A stretch of 64,000 nt of DNA from Bacillota bacterium (GTDB lineage: Bacteria > Bacillota > Clostridia > Christensenellales > JAEXRW01), in assembly GCA_023454175.1 (NCBI GenBank), contig JAEXRW010000008.1, forward strand, positions 162,922-226,921. Reading direction: 5' to 3'. Positions within the stretch are counted from its first letter, which is position 1. Each line of letters starts with the position of its first letter. The position numbers were made by a program, and so were the translations under genes. Positions 15,792 to 23,790 of the stretch are shown piece after piece. The notes below the pieces were generated by a model that had not been told where the DNA came from, searched no databases, and saw only the letters and a list, made by a program, of their open reading frames with translations.

Positions 15792-16211
15792 TTACTTTTT
15801 CTTGTCGATGAAGGATCCGTCCTGGACGCCGATGTTCATCGTATAGCTCTGGATGCCCTTGCGCGTCTGCTTGATCTGTGCGATCTTGCCCGAGTACTCC
15901 TTCAGTTTGGATTCGGCCAGTTGGATGTTTTCTGCATCCTGCGCCTGTATGGCGAGTAGCAGTTGGTATATCTCGTCTTCCGCCTGGATGCTGCCGGGAG
16001 AGGGTTGCAGCGTCACGATCGTGGCGTTGAGTTTGTCGATCTCCGCCGCCAGACTGTCCCGCTCCGCCATGCACCTGTTCAACCCTTCCATGTCCTCGCC
16101 TTCTATGAGGGCCGGCTGCCGGGCGGATACTTCCAGTATCTTTTTGAGCAGTCCGTGTTTTGTTTTGAGCGTTTCTGCCTGGCCCGGACCGGGCTGTTTC
16201 ATTTCGTCCAT
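15792..16211 (-). CDS. FlgN-like flagellar export chaperone
   Basis: 139 residues from the ATG at 16211, which overlaps the fliS ribosomal exit region (AGAGGAATAACG upstream). The protein is almost entirely helical with heptad-like spacing (LLKKILEVSARQPALIEGED, MERDSLAAEIDKLN-like), the pattern of FlgN/YvyG chaperones for the hook-filament junction proteins. Sequence similarity in this family is low, so size, helicity and position after fliS carry most of the weight. Confidence 0.6.
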   Translation of the reverse strand: MDEMKQPGPGQAETLKTKHGLLKKILEVSARQPALIEGEDMEGLNRCMAERDSLAAEIDKLNATIVTLQPSPGSIQAEDEIYQLLLAIQAQDAENIQLAESKLKEYSGKIAQIKQTRKGIQSYTMNIGVQDGSFIDKKK

Positions 16212-16213
16212 CG

Positions 16214-16609
16214 TTATTCCTCTGCCACGCTCATGCTGGTGGGATTCAGCTTTTGTACCTGCACCCACGCTTCCTTCAGGTTGGACAGCATTTCGATCAG
16301 CGGTTCGATATGCGAGGCATCCTTGTTGATGTTGGCCTCCATGATCTCCCGCGTCATGAAATCGTACAGGTTCATCAGGTCCTTGGCGATGGGATACTGC
16401 AGGTCCAGGCTCATTGTCAGCTCGAGCAGTATCTGTTGTGCTTTTTGAAATGCGGTGTTGGCATTGGGTGCATCCTTGCTCTCCACGGCCATCCTGGCCA
16501 GCCTCAGCTGTTTGATTGCGCCTTCGTACAGCATGATGATCAGTTTTACCGGGTGCGCCGTCATGACGCCTTGCTGTTTGTATTGCTCATAAGGATTGCC
16601 CATAGCCAT
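16214..16609 (-). CDS. fliS: Flagellin export chaperone FliS
   Basis: 131 residues with the typical FliS opening MGNPYEQYKQQGVMTAHPVKLI and the core IIMLYEGAIKQLRLA. FliS binds the flagellin C-terminus and prevents premature polymerisation. GGAGGAAC precedes the start. No flagellin gene is in the window although fliD and fliS are, so the filament gene lies elsewhere. Confidence 0.95.
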   Translation of the reverse strand: MAMGNPYEQYKQQGVMTAHPVKLIIMLYEGAIKQLRLARMAVESKDAPNANTAFQKAQQILLELTMSLDLQYPIAKDLMNLYDFMTREIMEANINKDASHIEPLIEMLSNLKEAWVQVQKLNPTSMSVAEE

Positions 16610-16647
16610 GATAGATGTGTTCCTCCCGCAATGTTATCGTTTGTAGG

Positions 16648-18174
16648 TTATTTGCCTGATCCGAACTGTGATGCGAGCCAGGAAGACTGGCTGTTCAGTT
16701 TGGAAAGCGCCGTCTCCATGGCGGTGAATTTGGCATAGTAACGGTCTTCGTTCTTCGCCATCATATCCGTCAGGTCTGTCAGTTTTTTGTCCGCCAGCTT
16801 GATGCTGTCGTCCAGGTTGTCCAGCGTGACCTGTGTATTGTTCTTTGTGTAGGTGTTGATCGAGTCCGATAACCTGGTGATCAATCCCGATTCATTAAAC
16901 TTTGTCGCGGAGTTCGTCGATGTGGAGGTGCTTGTAAAAAGCGCCGCTACTTCATAAGGGTTGTTTTCGATTGCCGTACGGAGCTTTGTCTCATCGATGG
17001 TGATCTTGCCCTTGTCCTTGTACGATCCCGTCGTGAGCCCGATATCCGAAAGCGTTTTGCCCACCCCCGCCACTTTTGTATAAAAGGCTGTGCGCATCGT
17101 GTCCAGCATGCCTGTGATGGTGGAATCGCCTTTCAAAAGGCCGCTCTTGGCGAGTTTGTCCCATGTTTCCGCCTGTTTGTCACTGAGCTGTGAACGTTGT
17201 TCATCCGTCAGCGGTGGATAGGCTCTGTGCGTCTCCTCATCCAGTTTGGACTGGAGCGCAGCTATGAGGGTGTTGTAATTGCTTACAAAAGTTTTGATTT
17301 TGTTTACGGTGGCGTCCACGTCGCGCTCCACGTTGAAGGAGACTGCGCTGTCCGTCTTGTTTTTCAGCGTATAGGAGATGCCGTCGATGGAGAAGGTGTT
17401 GGTTTCCTTCTCGACCCGCACGCCTTCGATATGCATGATGGCGTTCTTGCCGGACTTGTTCTGTTCCTCTATCCCAAATGCATTGGTCCTCGCAGCAAAA
17501 GCGTTCCCTGTGAGGTTGTCGATGTTTACGCTGCTGGAGAGTCCCGTCTTTTTGGATGTGATGGTGAAGCCCTTGCTCAGGCTGCTGTAGCTCATCGTCA
17601 CCCCTGCATCCTTGTCGGCATTGACGCTCATCATCATGTCCCCCAGCGTCGTATCATCCGTGAACGAAAACGTCTTGCCGTTGATGGAGAAGGAGATGGC
17701 ATGGTCGACAAATTCCAGCTTCGTATTCAGGTCCAGGTCTTTCAGCTGGGTGGATGTGGCAAGCGCGTTGGCGGATAGATTGGTGCTTTTGAGCTGTGCG
17801 GCTTCCGCCAGCTGCTGGATATCGTTGATGGTGATATTGCCCGCCGTGGCCGAAGAGCCCGCGCTCACCGACACAGCCGAGGAATTATCCAGCATCGTCA
17901 CCTTGTATGTATTGTATGCGCCGGCGCTCATCATGTTGGTATCGGCCTTCAGCATGCTCATGTTTTGGGCGCGGAAATCCTTCAAGAGGGTCGAGACCTC
18001 GTCATAAGCATCTTTTTTCCATTCCAGCTTCGTCTTTGCCTGAAACTGCCTGTCCACTTTTGCCTGGTCGATCTTCAGCAGGCTCTTTACGATACTGTCC
18101 GTATCCAGGCCCGAAGACATGCCGTTCAGCCGCAGTATCTGGCTGCTGAGTGCGCTCATAGAATTGGTCGCCAT
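16648..18174 (-). CDS. fliD: Flagellar filament cap protein FliD
   Basis: 508 residues from the ATG at 18174, chosen because GGAGGG lies 6 nt upstream. The N-terminal capping signature ILRLNGMSSGLDTDSIVKSLL and the C-terminal helix with DKKLTDLTDMMAKNEDRYYAKFTAMETALSKLN define FliD. It caps the growing filament. The gene starts a late transcript from a near-consensus sigma-D promoter and is followed by fliS. Confidence 0.96.
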   Translation of the reverse strand: MATNSMSALSSQILRLNGMSSGLDTDSIVKSLLKIDQAKVDRQFQAKTKLEWKKDAYDEVSTLLKDFRAQNMSMLKADTNMMSAGAYNTYKVTMLDNSSAVSVSAGSSATAGNITINDIQQLAEAAQLKSTNLSANALATSTQLKDLDLNTKLEFVDHAISFSINGKTFSFTDDTTLGDMMMSVNADKDAGVTMSYSSLSKGFTITSKKTGLSSSVNIDNLTGNAFAARTNAFGIEEQNKSGKNAIMHIEGVRVEKETNTFSIDGISYTLKNKTDSAVSFNVERDVDATVNKIKTFVSNYNTLIAALQSKLDEETHRAYPPLTDEQRSQLSDKQAETWDKLAKSGLLKGDSTITGMLDTMRTAFYTKVAGVGKTLSDIGLTTGSYKDKGKITIDETKLRTAIENNPYEVAALFTSTSTSTNSATKFNESGLITRLSDSINTYTKNNTQVTLDNLDDSIKLADKKLTDLTDMMAKNEDRYYAKFTAMETALSKLNSQSSWLASQFGSGK

Positions 18175-18224
18175 GGTGATCCCTCCGTTTCCCAAATTGG
18201 ATGGTAAACTTTATATCATTATAT

Positions 18225-18251
18225 ATATCGGTATTTGCGCCCCAAACTTTA
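18225..18251 (-). promoter_or_regulatory. Sigma-D promoter of fliD-fliS operon
   Basis: On the minus strand TAAA, a 15-nt spacer and ACCGATAT match the sigma-D consensus TAAA-N15-GCCGATAT at 11 of 12 positions, about 50 bp upstream of fliD. The rest of 18252-18496 shows no gene; a short repeat (CGAATGCRTCGWT, at about 18388 and 18408) is the only other visible feature. Confidence 0.85.
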
Positions 18252-18496
18252 GCACAGGAAATGTTAACAATGTGGTTATGGTGTTGTTCTTTCTCGCAAA
18301 CCTGCAATCGCTGTGCGTAATTAGTATCTTCATTATACCATTATTATCCTTCTATCACCCATAATTTGTATATATTCTGTTCCTCAGCGAATGCATCGTT
18401 CTGCCGGCGAATGCGTCGATTTGACGCATTTATTATCGTGCGTTCTCAGACATTCTTTAACCGGGCAAAAAGAATTTTCTTCATGGCGCATCAGAC

Positions 18497-18520
18497 AGAA
18501 AAAGACGCTCCGGGGAGCGT
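18497..18520 (-). terminator. Intrinsic terminator of the CHAP-like gene
   Basis: ACGCTCC pairs with GGAGCGT across a 2-base centre and is followed on the minus strand by CTTTTTC. It lies about 60 bp after the CHAP-like gene stop and separates that transcript from fliD. Confidence 0.8.
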
Positions 18521-18581
18521 TTGAGCCATGTAGTATTTGAGAACTGGATGAAAGGATACTGCCTGCAGGGCATGCTTTTTT

Positions 18582-19583
18582 TTATAGATGTGCGAAGTAT
18601 TTGACCTTTGAAAGGCCCTTGCCATATATTGAGCTGATGTACGCGCCGTTTTTCAGCCTGCGCCCCGCCTGTGCGATATAGACCCCTTTTTCGGGGTCGT
18701 ATTTGCCGTCCGGAGAGGGGCGCACCATCTGCATGTGCCCATGCCCGTCCGGGTTCTTGTAGGCGGTCACGGCCGGATGCCCCGCATTGGCCATCTTTTG
18801 CGCCTGTTCGGCCGTCACTTCATGCCAGCCGTACCGTGGCCCGTGCTCGAGCAGCCAGCCATGCATTTCATTGGCGTTCATGTAATTGGCGCCCTTCGTA
18901 TCGGGGTAATGCAGGATATCGCCTGTTTTGAAGTCAGTGTAATAAGGGATCTCCGCCCCCATGGCCTTTGTCACGTCCCAGCAGAAGATGTTGCAGTACG
19001 TCCCGCCGGATTTGCCTGGCTGGTACCTGCCGTTGGTCTCCACCTGGAATTGATCGATCACTGCGTTGTACATGGGCGCGCTCCGGTTGGAGGCATCGCT
19101 TTTGAGGGGCGGGTTCGCCGGACGGGATTGGGCCAGGGGCATGCCGGATATGCTGTTCTTGCCAAAGACGTTCGTTCCCACCTTGTCCAGCACATTGGTA
19201 TCGTAACCGGTCCCCATCAATGATTCGTACAATGTATTCTTTTGTGCCGTCCCCATCCCCGTTATGGACGGTAATAGCTGTGCCATCAGGTCTTTCCCGT
19301 CGCCCTCCCCGTTCTGCAGCGCGCTGCACAGGAGCATCAGCATCGACATCGTGCTCCCGCCGCCGCTTGAGGCTGTGCCGTTTGCACTGCCTTCCCCGAA
19401 AAGGGACTGCGTCAGCATGTTGTTCAGCTGCGAGTTGACGATGTTGGAAAGGGTCTCCGCCTTCTGTTCCGCTGCGAGCGCGTCCGAGAAGGAGGAGGCA
19501 CTTGCAGTCGTTTGGCTTGTCCCCGTTCTTTGCGCTTTGGGAACCGTGATATTGGTATCGGTACCGGTACTGATGATGTTCAC
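18582..19583 (-). CDS. Flagellar-cluster CHAP-like peptidoglycan hydrolase candidate
   Basis: 333 residues, GTG start at 19583 with GGAGG 6 nt upstream. Residues 1-150 are Ser/Thr/Gly-rich and disordered, with no signal peptide, resembling flagellar export substrates. The C-terminal half carries GGTYCNIFCWDVTKAMGAEI (candidate catalytic Cys) and NPDGHGHMQMVRPS (candidate His), a pattern of Cys-His peptidoglycan amidases/endopeptidases also found in phage lysins. It could clear peptidoglycan for the rod, the job FlgJ does in enterics. The enzymatic class is recognised by motif only; the flagellar role is inferred from position. Confidence 0.6.
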   Translation of the reverse strand: MNIISTGTDTNITVPKAQRTGTSQTTASASSFSDALAAEQKAETLSNIVNSQLNNMLTQSLFGEGSANGTASSGGGSTMSMLMLLCSALQNGEGDGKDLMAQLLPSITGMGTAQKNTLYESLMGTGYDTNVLDKVGTNVFGKNSISGMPLAQSRPANPPLKSDASNRSAPMYNAVIDQFQVETNGRYQPGKSGGTYCNIFCWDVTKAMGAEIPYYTDFKTGDILHYPDTKGANYMNANEMHGWLLEHGPRYGWHEVTAEQAQKMANAGHPAVTAYKNPDGHGHMQMVRPSPDGKYDPEKGVYIAQAGRRLKNGAYISSIYGKGLSKVKYFAHL

Positions 19584-19631
19584 ATTTGTCCTCCATGCGC
19601 ATACTTAGTAAAAAACCTTTGCCAGAGCAAC

Positions 19632-19656
19632 AAAATAAGTGCCCGTTTGGGCACTT
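19632..19656 (-). terminator. Terminator hairpin after fhlB
   Basis: AAGTGCCC-GTTT-GGGCACTT is a perfect 8-bp stem followed on the minus strand by ATTTTG. It occupies the place where other arrays in this window have the GAA-loop hairpin, directly beyond a heptamer array. Confidence 0.75.
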
Positions 19657-19657
19657 T

Positions 19658-19692
19658 CATTATACATTATACATTATAAATTTTACATTATT
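19658..19692 (-). repeat. 3'-end heptamer array (fhlB 3' end), CATTATA type
   Basis: Three exact CATTATA units (19658-19678) are followed by two degenerate units that overlap the fhlB TAA stop at 19688-19690. The unit sequence differs from the other arrays, but the period of seven, the position and the in-unit TAA on the coding strand (TATAATG) are the same. Confidence 0.7.
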
Positions 19693-19975
19693 TTGCGTAT
19701 TCTTTGTCCAGCGTGGATACGAAAACGAGGATCTGCGCCACGATCTCATAGAGTTCCCGCGGGATCTCGTCGCCCACGCCCAGCTTGTTCAGCGCGCCCG
19801 CCAGGCTCTCGTCCTTCACCACCGGCACGCCGCTTTTCCCGGCTTCCGCCACGATACGATCGGCAACCAACCCCTTGCCTGCTGCCGTCACGATGGGCGC
19901 CCGGTTATGCTCCATGTCATATTTCAGTGCCGCCGCCTGCCGCGGCGTCTTTTTCGCATACTTTTTCATATTCAT
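19688..19975 (-). CDS. fhlB: FhlB, FlhB C-terminal domain homologue (YlqH)
   Basis: 95 residues that align with the cytoplasmic domain of FlhB: YDMEHNRAPIVTAAGKGLVADRI, VPVVKDESLAGALNKLGVGDEIP, YEIVAQILVFV. It lacks the NPTH-type cleavage loop and all membrane helices. Stand-alone FhlB proteins partially substitute for the processed FlhB C-domain in other bacteria. The start overlaps the stop of the upstream FliK-like gene (ATGA), as ylqG-ylqH do in Bacillus. Confidence 0.88.
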   Translation of the reverse strand: MNMKKYAKKTPRQAAALKYDMEHNRAPIVTAAGKGLVADRIVAEAGKSGVPVVKDESLAGALNKLGVGDEIPRELYEIVAQILVFVSTLDKEYAK

Positions 19976-21585
19976 ACCCTCAGGTCCACAAAGCTGGCCG
20001 TCCGCCGGGAGTTCTCCACCATCGTCTGCGCCGCGTTCAGCGGGGTGGTCTTTTCATGCAACCGGGTGATGCGCGTATGCGCCAGCTGGTAGCCGATCTC
20101 GCCCAGCATCTCCTGCAGCCTGGATGTGTTTTGGCCGATGGTCTCCGCCGCGCCTTCCTTCTCGGTTTTGAATTGAAGGTAGACATACTTCTTTTCCACG
20201 CGGATCAGTGTCTCCACGCGCCCCATGTTCTGCGTATCCAGGCCGATAACGATCACGGCGTTCTCCGGGTCTATGCGCTTTCCCTTCCGGCTTCGCTTGT
20301 ATACGAAAAGCTCCGCCGCCTCGCTGCGGTTGTTCACGTTCACCGGGATCTGGATATAGGTGAAAAGGCTGTTGTCCGATATCAGCCGGCTCTGGGCGAT
20401 CAATTGGTCTGTCTTCGCCGCCAGGTCCCCTCTGTTGGAAAGCGTGGAGTTGAGCAGCGCATCCTTGAGTTCCATCAGTTTCCGTTCCGCGCCCGATGCC
20501 GCCTCTTTCAGGTGTTTGCCGTCGTCCTCCGCCCCCTCCAGCCTCGCGAATAGGGCCAGGAGCTTGCCTGCTACGTCCTTTGCGGCCGATAAGCCCGTCT
20601 GCGGCGTTCCAACGGATGCCCCCGCCCCCTCGGGCGTTTCAAAGGCACTTATGAATGTGCCGGCCGCCTGCTGCAGTGCGCCCGCGATAGCGTCCCGCGC
20701 CTGCTGGGGCACCCGCCCGGGCAGGGCTGTGATGAATGCCTGCACCAGGGCCTGCGCTTCGCCTTCGGGTATTTGCGCGGCTTGCATGAGGAGGGTCGCG
20801 GCATCCTTCGTGAGCCCCAGTTGCTGCAGGACCCTTGCCGCCTGCGGGCTGGTGTCTGTGATGGCGTGTACCGCCGCCTGCATCGCCTTGGGATCGGCCG
20901 CAGTCATAACGCTGTCTTGCCCCGGTTTATCTGCTATGGGCGGGGCAGTCCCCGCCGGATGGTCCGTTTGAACGGTCGTGGCGGCCGGTGATTGTGCTTC
21001 AGCCCCCAGCGCTTCGCGAGCAATCGCTAGCATCGCGGGGAGCAGTTTCCCTGCGGATGCGTCCCCGGTGAGCAGCCTGTTCAGTGTCTGTATGTTTTCT
21101 TCCGTGATCTCGATATGGTTGGCCAGGAAAAATGCGGCTTCCAGCGGTTTCAGCTGGGGGAACTGCTTCAATGCCGATAGTGCCGTTCCCAGGGTGTCCG
21201 AATCCACCGCCACTCCCATCTCCTGCAGGATCTTCGCGGTCTGGATGGCAGCCGGGGCCTTCTGCAGCTCCGCGGGCAGTTGCTGTGTACTGGGTTTGAT
21301 ATTGCCTGCGTTCTGGTGGTCGTGTGCAAGGATCTGCAGTTTGAGCTGTCCGTTGCTCTTGTTTGCCATCAGCAGCAGGTTGTCGCCCTTGCTCAGTTCC
21401 GTGTCCAGTGCCCCCTGGGCGGACAATACGGTGCCGTCCGGCATACGCAGGTCCAGGGTGTTCCCGTTCATGGATACCACCTGCGCGCGCAGGATGTCGC
21501 CCGCCTTGGGCAGCATCTGTTCTTTGGTTTGCACCTGGGGCTTCCCCACCGGTACCGGTGTCAGCCCCAGCGAATCGATCCGCAT
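19972..21585 (-). CDS. FliK/YlqG-like flagellar hook-length control family protein
   Basis: 537 residues. A small beta domain near the N-terminus (GDILRAQVVSMNGNTLDLRM, GDNLLLMANKSNGQL) is followed by a long Ala/Gln-rich region and a C-terminal Flg_hook-type domain (LFTYIQIPVNVNNRSEAAELFVY, ENAVIVIGLDTQNMGRVETL, KKYVYLQF). It corresponds to B. subtilis YlqG, encoded before ylqH. Whether it is the true ruler or a paralogue is open. No Shine-Dalgarno precedes the start; instead a strong hairpin with a U-run ends 10 nt before it. Confidence 0.7.
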   Translation of the reverse strand: MRIDSLGLTPVPVGKPQVQTKEQMLPKAGDILRAQVVSMNGNTLDLRMPDGTVLSAQGALDTELSKGDNLLLMANKSNGQLKLQILAHDHQNAGNIKPSTQQLPAELQKAPAAIQTAKILQEMGVAVDSDTLGTALSALKQFPQLKPLEAAFFLANHIEITEENIQTLNRLLTGDASAGKLLPAMLAIAREALGAEAQSPAATTVQTDHPAGTAPPIADKPGQDSVMTAADPKAMQAAVHAITDTSPQAARVLQQLGLTKDAATLLMQAAQIPEGEAQALVQAFITALPGRVPQQARDAIAGALQQAAGTFISAFETPEGAGASVGTPQTGLSAAKDVAGKLLALFARLEGAEDDGKHLKEAASGAERKLMELKDALLNSTLSNRGDLAAKTDQLIAQSRLISDNSLFTYIQIPVNVNNRSEAAELFVYKRSRKGKRIDPENAVIVIGLDTQNMGRVETLIRVEKKYVYLQFKTEKEGAAETIGQNTSRLQEMLGEIGYQLAHTRITRLHEKTTPLNAAQTMVENSRRTASFVDLRV

Positions 21586-21594
21586 GTCTTTGTC

Positions 21595-21638
21595 AAAAAT
21601 GCAACCCTGTCAGAGTTTTGCTTCACTGCAGGGCTGCA
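21595..21638 (-). terminator. Terminator-like hairpin immediately upstream of the FliK-like gene
   Basis: TGCAGCCCTG pairs with CAGGGTTGCA (one G-U) around an 18-nt loop and is followed by TTTTT. It ends 10 nt before the next start codon, so it either ends the upstream transcript or acts as an attenuator for the FliK-like gene. Confidence 0.6.
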
Positions 21639-21742
21639 TGTCTCCGTTTTTTTAATTCCAACTGGCAGTTATAGCGAGTTACGCAACTGGTTGTCTTTTT
21701 ACTATAATCCTTGATTCTTTACCCGTTTTATATGCTTTCTGG

Positions 21743-21814
21743 GCTTACCGCAACTGTCAACTAACCCTGTGCAATCTAATTTTCAATTCTCAATTTTCAA
21801 TTCTCAATTTTTTA
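21743..21814 (-). repeat. 3'-end heptamer array (EF-hand-like gene 3' end)
   Basis: TTACCGCAACTGTCAACTA is followed, after a 20-bp interruption, by TCAATTC, TCAATTT, TCAATTC, TCAATTT (21783-21810), ending at the TAA stop at 21812-21814. The leading hairpin module is reduced here. Confidence 0.7.
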
Positions 21815-22858
21815 TACCGTCAAATTGATATGGTGTATCGTTCCCGCCGTTCCATCCTCCCGCAGGAATACCGATGTGCTCGTCATCTCGCCCCTGGACT
21901 CCCCTGTGCCGTCCTTGAAATCAAATTCCGTCTCGGTCTCCCCCAGGTAGATGGCACCCACGCCCGCCTCGCCCAGCGAGAAAAGCGTCTTGTGCCCCGC
22001 CTCGTCCATCGTGTAGATGGAGAGCTTGCCAAATACCGCGTCGTTCTCGTCGATCCAGCCGTTGTGGTCCAGGTCGTACGCCCGCAGTTCGGCAAACCCG
22101 TCCCCGGATTCAGGCCCGAAAAGCTCCGTGCCGTTGTTGATGGCGCCGTCCCCGTTTTTGTCCAGGGCCAGGAACCCGCTTCCGCCCGTGGCAAAGGAGA
22201 TGTTTTCCTTGTCCCCGTCTCCATCCAGGTCAAACGCCGTTTTCGTAGCCGTCAGCTGCGGCGCGCCGCCCCCGTATGCGATCACCAGCGGGTCCTTTTT
22301 GGCCGCGTCCCCGAGGCGCAGGCTGATGCTCTTGCTTTCGTAATAGGCGCGGCTCATGGCAAAGTCGAGTTTGAAGGAGATCTTCCGCCCATCCGCCGTG
22401 GTCACCGTGCCTGCCGAGGAGTACTGCACGCTTTCGCTTTCCATGTGCGTCTCGCTGTAGTCGTACCGGATACCCCAGCCCTGGCTTGCGGGTTGCTGTG
22501 GCGTCGAAGGGTCCTGGACCGTGTTGCCGGGGTCACTCTTGAGGTCGACGCCCGGGTCACGCAGCTTCACCCGTTTCCCCGTCAGGGTAAAGATGAACGA
22601 TTCGATCAGCCGCAGCGTATGGTCGCCCGTTTTGTCATCCTTGTCGGCCAATCCGATATCCTTGGTATAGATCGTGCTTTTGCCCGTGAATAGAGGGGCC
22701 TTGTCCGATAGTTCCAGTTGAAATGGCGGCCCCACGGTGACTGTGATCGTCGGTGCCTGCCGCTGGCCCACCCAGGCCTCCAGCGACTCGTGCACTTCCG
22801 ACTGCTGCTCCAGCGCATGCGCGCTTTGGGATTGGACGCTGTAATCCGCGATCTTCAT
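21812..22858 (-). CDS. Conserved hypothetical protein with EF-hand-like calcium motifs, sigma-D controlled
   Basis: 348 residues, no signal peptide. The N-terminus (MKIADYSVQSQSAHALEQQ) and GWGIRYDYSETHMESESVQY belong to a widespread conserved hypothetical family. The C-terminal half holds three Asp-rich loops of EF-hand/dockerin type: DLDGDGDKE, DKNGDGAINN and DLDHNGWIDENDAVF. TTGGAGGAATAACAA precedes the start. A GCCGATAT sigma-D -10 box lies upstream, divergent from the cheC promoter. A flagellar or motility-linked role follows from regulation, but no function is known to me. Confidence 0.6.
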   Translation of the reverse strand: MKIADYSVQSQSAHALEQQSEVHESLEAWVGQRQAPTITVTVGPPFQLELSDKAPLFTGKSTIYTKDIGLADKDDKTGDHTLRLIESFIFTLTGKRVKLRDPGVDLKSDPGNTVQDPSTPQQPASQGWGIRYDYSETHMESESVQYSSAGTVTTADGRKISFKLDFAMSRAYYESKSISLRLGDAAKKDPLVIAYGGGAPQLTATKTAFDLDGDGDKENISFATGGSGFLALDKNGDGAINNGTELFGPESGDGFAELRAYDLDHNGWIDENDAVFGKLSIYTMDEAGHKTLFSLGEAGVGAIYLGETETEFDFKDGTGESRGEMTSTSVFLREDGTAGTIHHINLTV

Positions 22859-22989
22859 TTGTTATTCCTCCAAGATAAGTAATACGGGTTCCTTCCGTCT
22901 TTCCTGGAAACCATGCGAAAGGGAGATCCTTTCCCTTCTTTTTCGCCGCATGGCAGATAATGTTTGGCATACCTTCCTATTTGATAAAT

Positions 22990-23016
22990 ATATCGGCACA
23001 TTCGAAAAAAAAATTA
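22990..23016 (-). promoter_or_regulatory. Sigma-D promoter of the EF-hand-like gene
   Basis: On the minus strand TAAT, a 15-nt spacer and an exact GCCGATAT form a sigma-D promoter. Its -35 box shares the palindrome ATTAAT (23013-23018) with the divergent cheC promoter. Confidence 0.7.
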
Positions 23017-23041
23017 ATGCTCCTTCTGCTTTATCCGATAT
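23015..23041 (+). promoter_or_regulatory. Sigma-D promoter of the cheC-cheD-cheY-cheA operon
   Basis: On the plus strand TAAT, a 15-nt spacer and TCCGATAT (7 of 8) form a sigma-D promoter about 140 bp upstream of cheC. It overlaps the divergent promoter on the other strand by two bases of the -35 box. Confidence 0.65.
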
Positions 23042-23181
23042 ATAAAATGAACGGTTTTTTCATCCAAAGTAACGGGATGCGTCTTTACAGCACCATACCG
23101 GCAAAAGATACTGGCAGGATGCGTAGGATTTCAGGATAAAAATTGGAGCAGGGATGGTGATCACTTATCAATATCTCGGAA

Positions 23182-23790
23182 TTGAACAGCACGCAGCTGG
23201 ATTTCTTTCAGGAACTGGAAAATATAGGGGCGGGCAATGCCACCACTGCCCTGGCCGAAATGCTCGGGCGCAGGGTGGAGATGAAGATTCCCCGTGTGGA
23301 GTTTTGCGAGTTCAAGAAGATTTGTGATGTGGTGGACGGTCCCGGCACGCTGGTGGCCGCCACATTGATCAGTATGGTCGGGGACTTGCAGGGATTCATC
23401 CTCCTCGTTCTTCCCGCGGCGCAGGCGCATCATCTCGCGCAGCTGATGCTGGGGAATGATTCGGGAGAGGATACGGACCCTGCCACATGGTTTGACGAAA
23501 TGGAGCGTTCCGCCATCGCCGAGACTGCGAATATTCTGAGCGGCGCCTATATGACGTCCATTTCGGCGCTCACCGGCCTCACGTCCGTCGCCACCGTCCC
23601 GGAATTGGTCATCGACATGGCGGGCGCCATCATGAGCGTCCCTGCCATCGCATTTGGGGAGTTCAGCGATACGGTACTGTTCCTGGAAACAGGTTTTTAC
23701 GAAAGCGATCGCTCCTTTTCGGGCTACTTCTTTTTGATACCCGATGTGGAGTCGTATAATGTTTTGATGAGCAAGATGGGAATCGCATGA
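23182..23790 (+). CDS. cheC: Chemotaxis phosphatase/adaptation protein CheC
   Basis: 202 residues from TTG at 23182. Two CheC phosphatase signatures are present: LENIGAGNATTALAEML (helix 1, with E and N active residues) and ERSAIAETANILSGAYMTSI (second site). CheC dephosphorylates CheY-P and binds CheD in Firmicutes. The start is problematic. TTG lacks a proper ribosome site, while the ATG at 23154 with GGAG upstream is in another frame; one base fewer near 23164 would give a protein starting MVITINISELNSTQL. The end overlaps the cheD start (ATGA). Confidence 0.9.
   Translation: MNSTQLDFFQELENIGAGNATTALAEMLGRRVEMKIPRVEFCEFKKICDVVDGPGTLVAATLISMVGDLQGFILLVLPAAQAHHLAQLMLGNDSGEDTDPATWFDEMERSAIAETANILSGAYMTSISALTGLTSVATVPELVIDMAGAIMSVPAIAFGEFSDTVLFLETGFYESDRSFSGYFFLIPDVESYNVLMSKMGIA

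Noticed and set aside
15736..16074. Gene overlapping the FlgN-like frame
   Set aside because: Its Arg/Gly/His-rich sequence is typical of an out-of-frame reading of the FlgN-like gene on the same strand.
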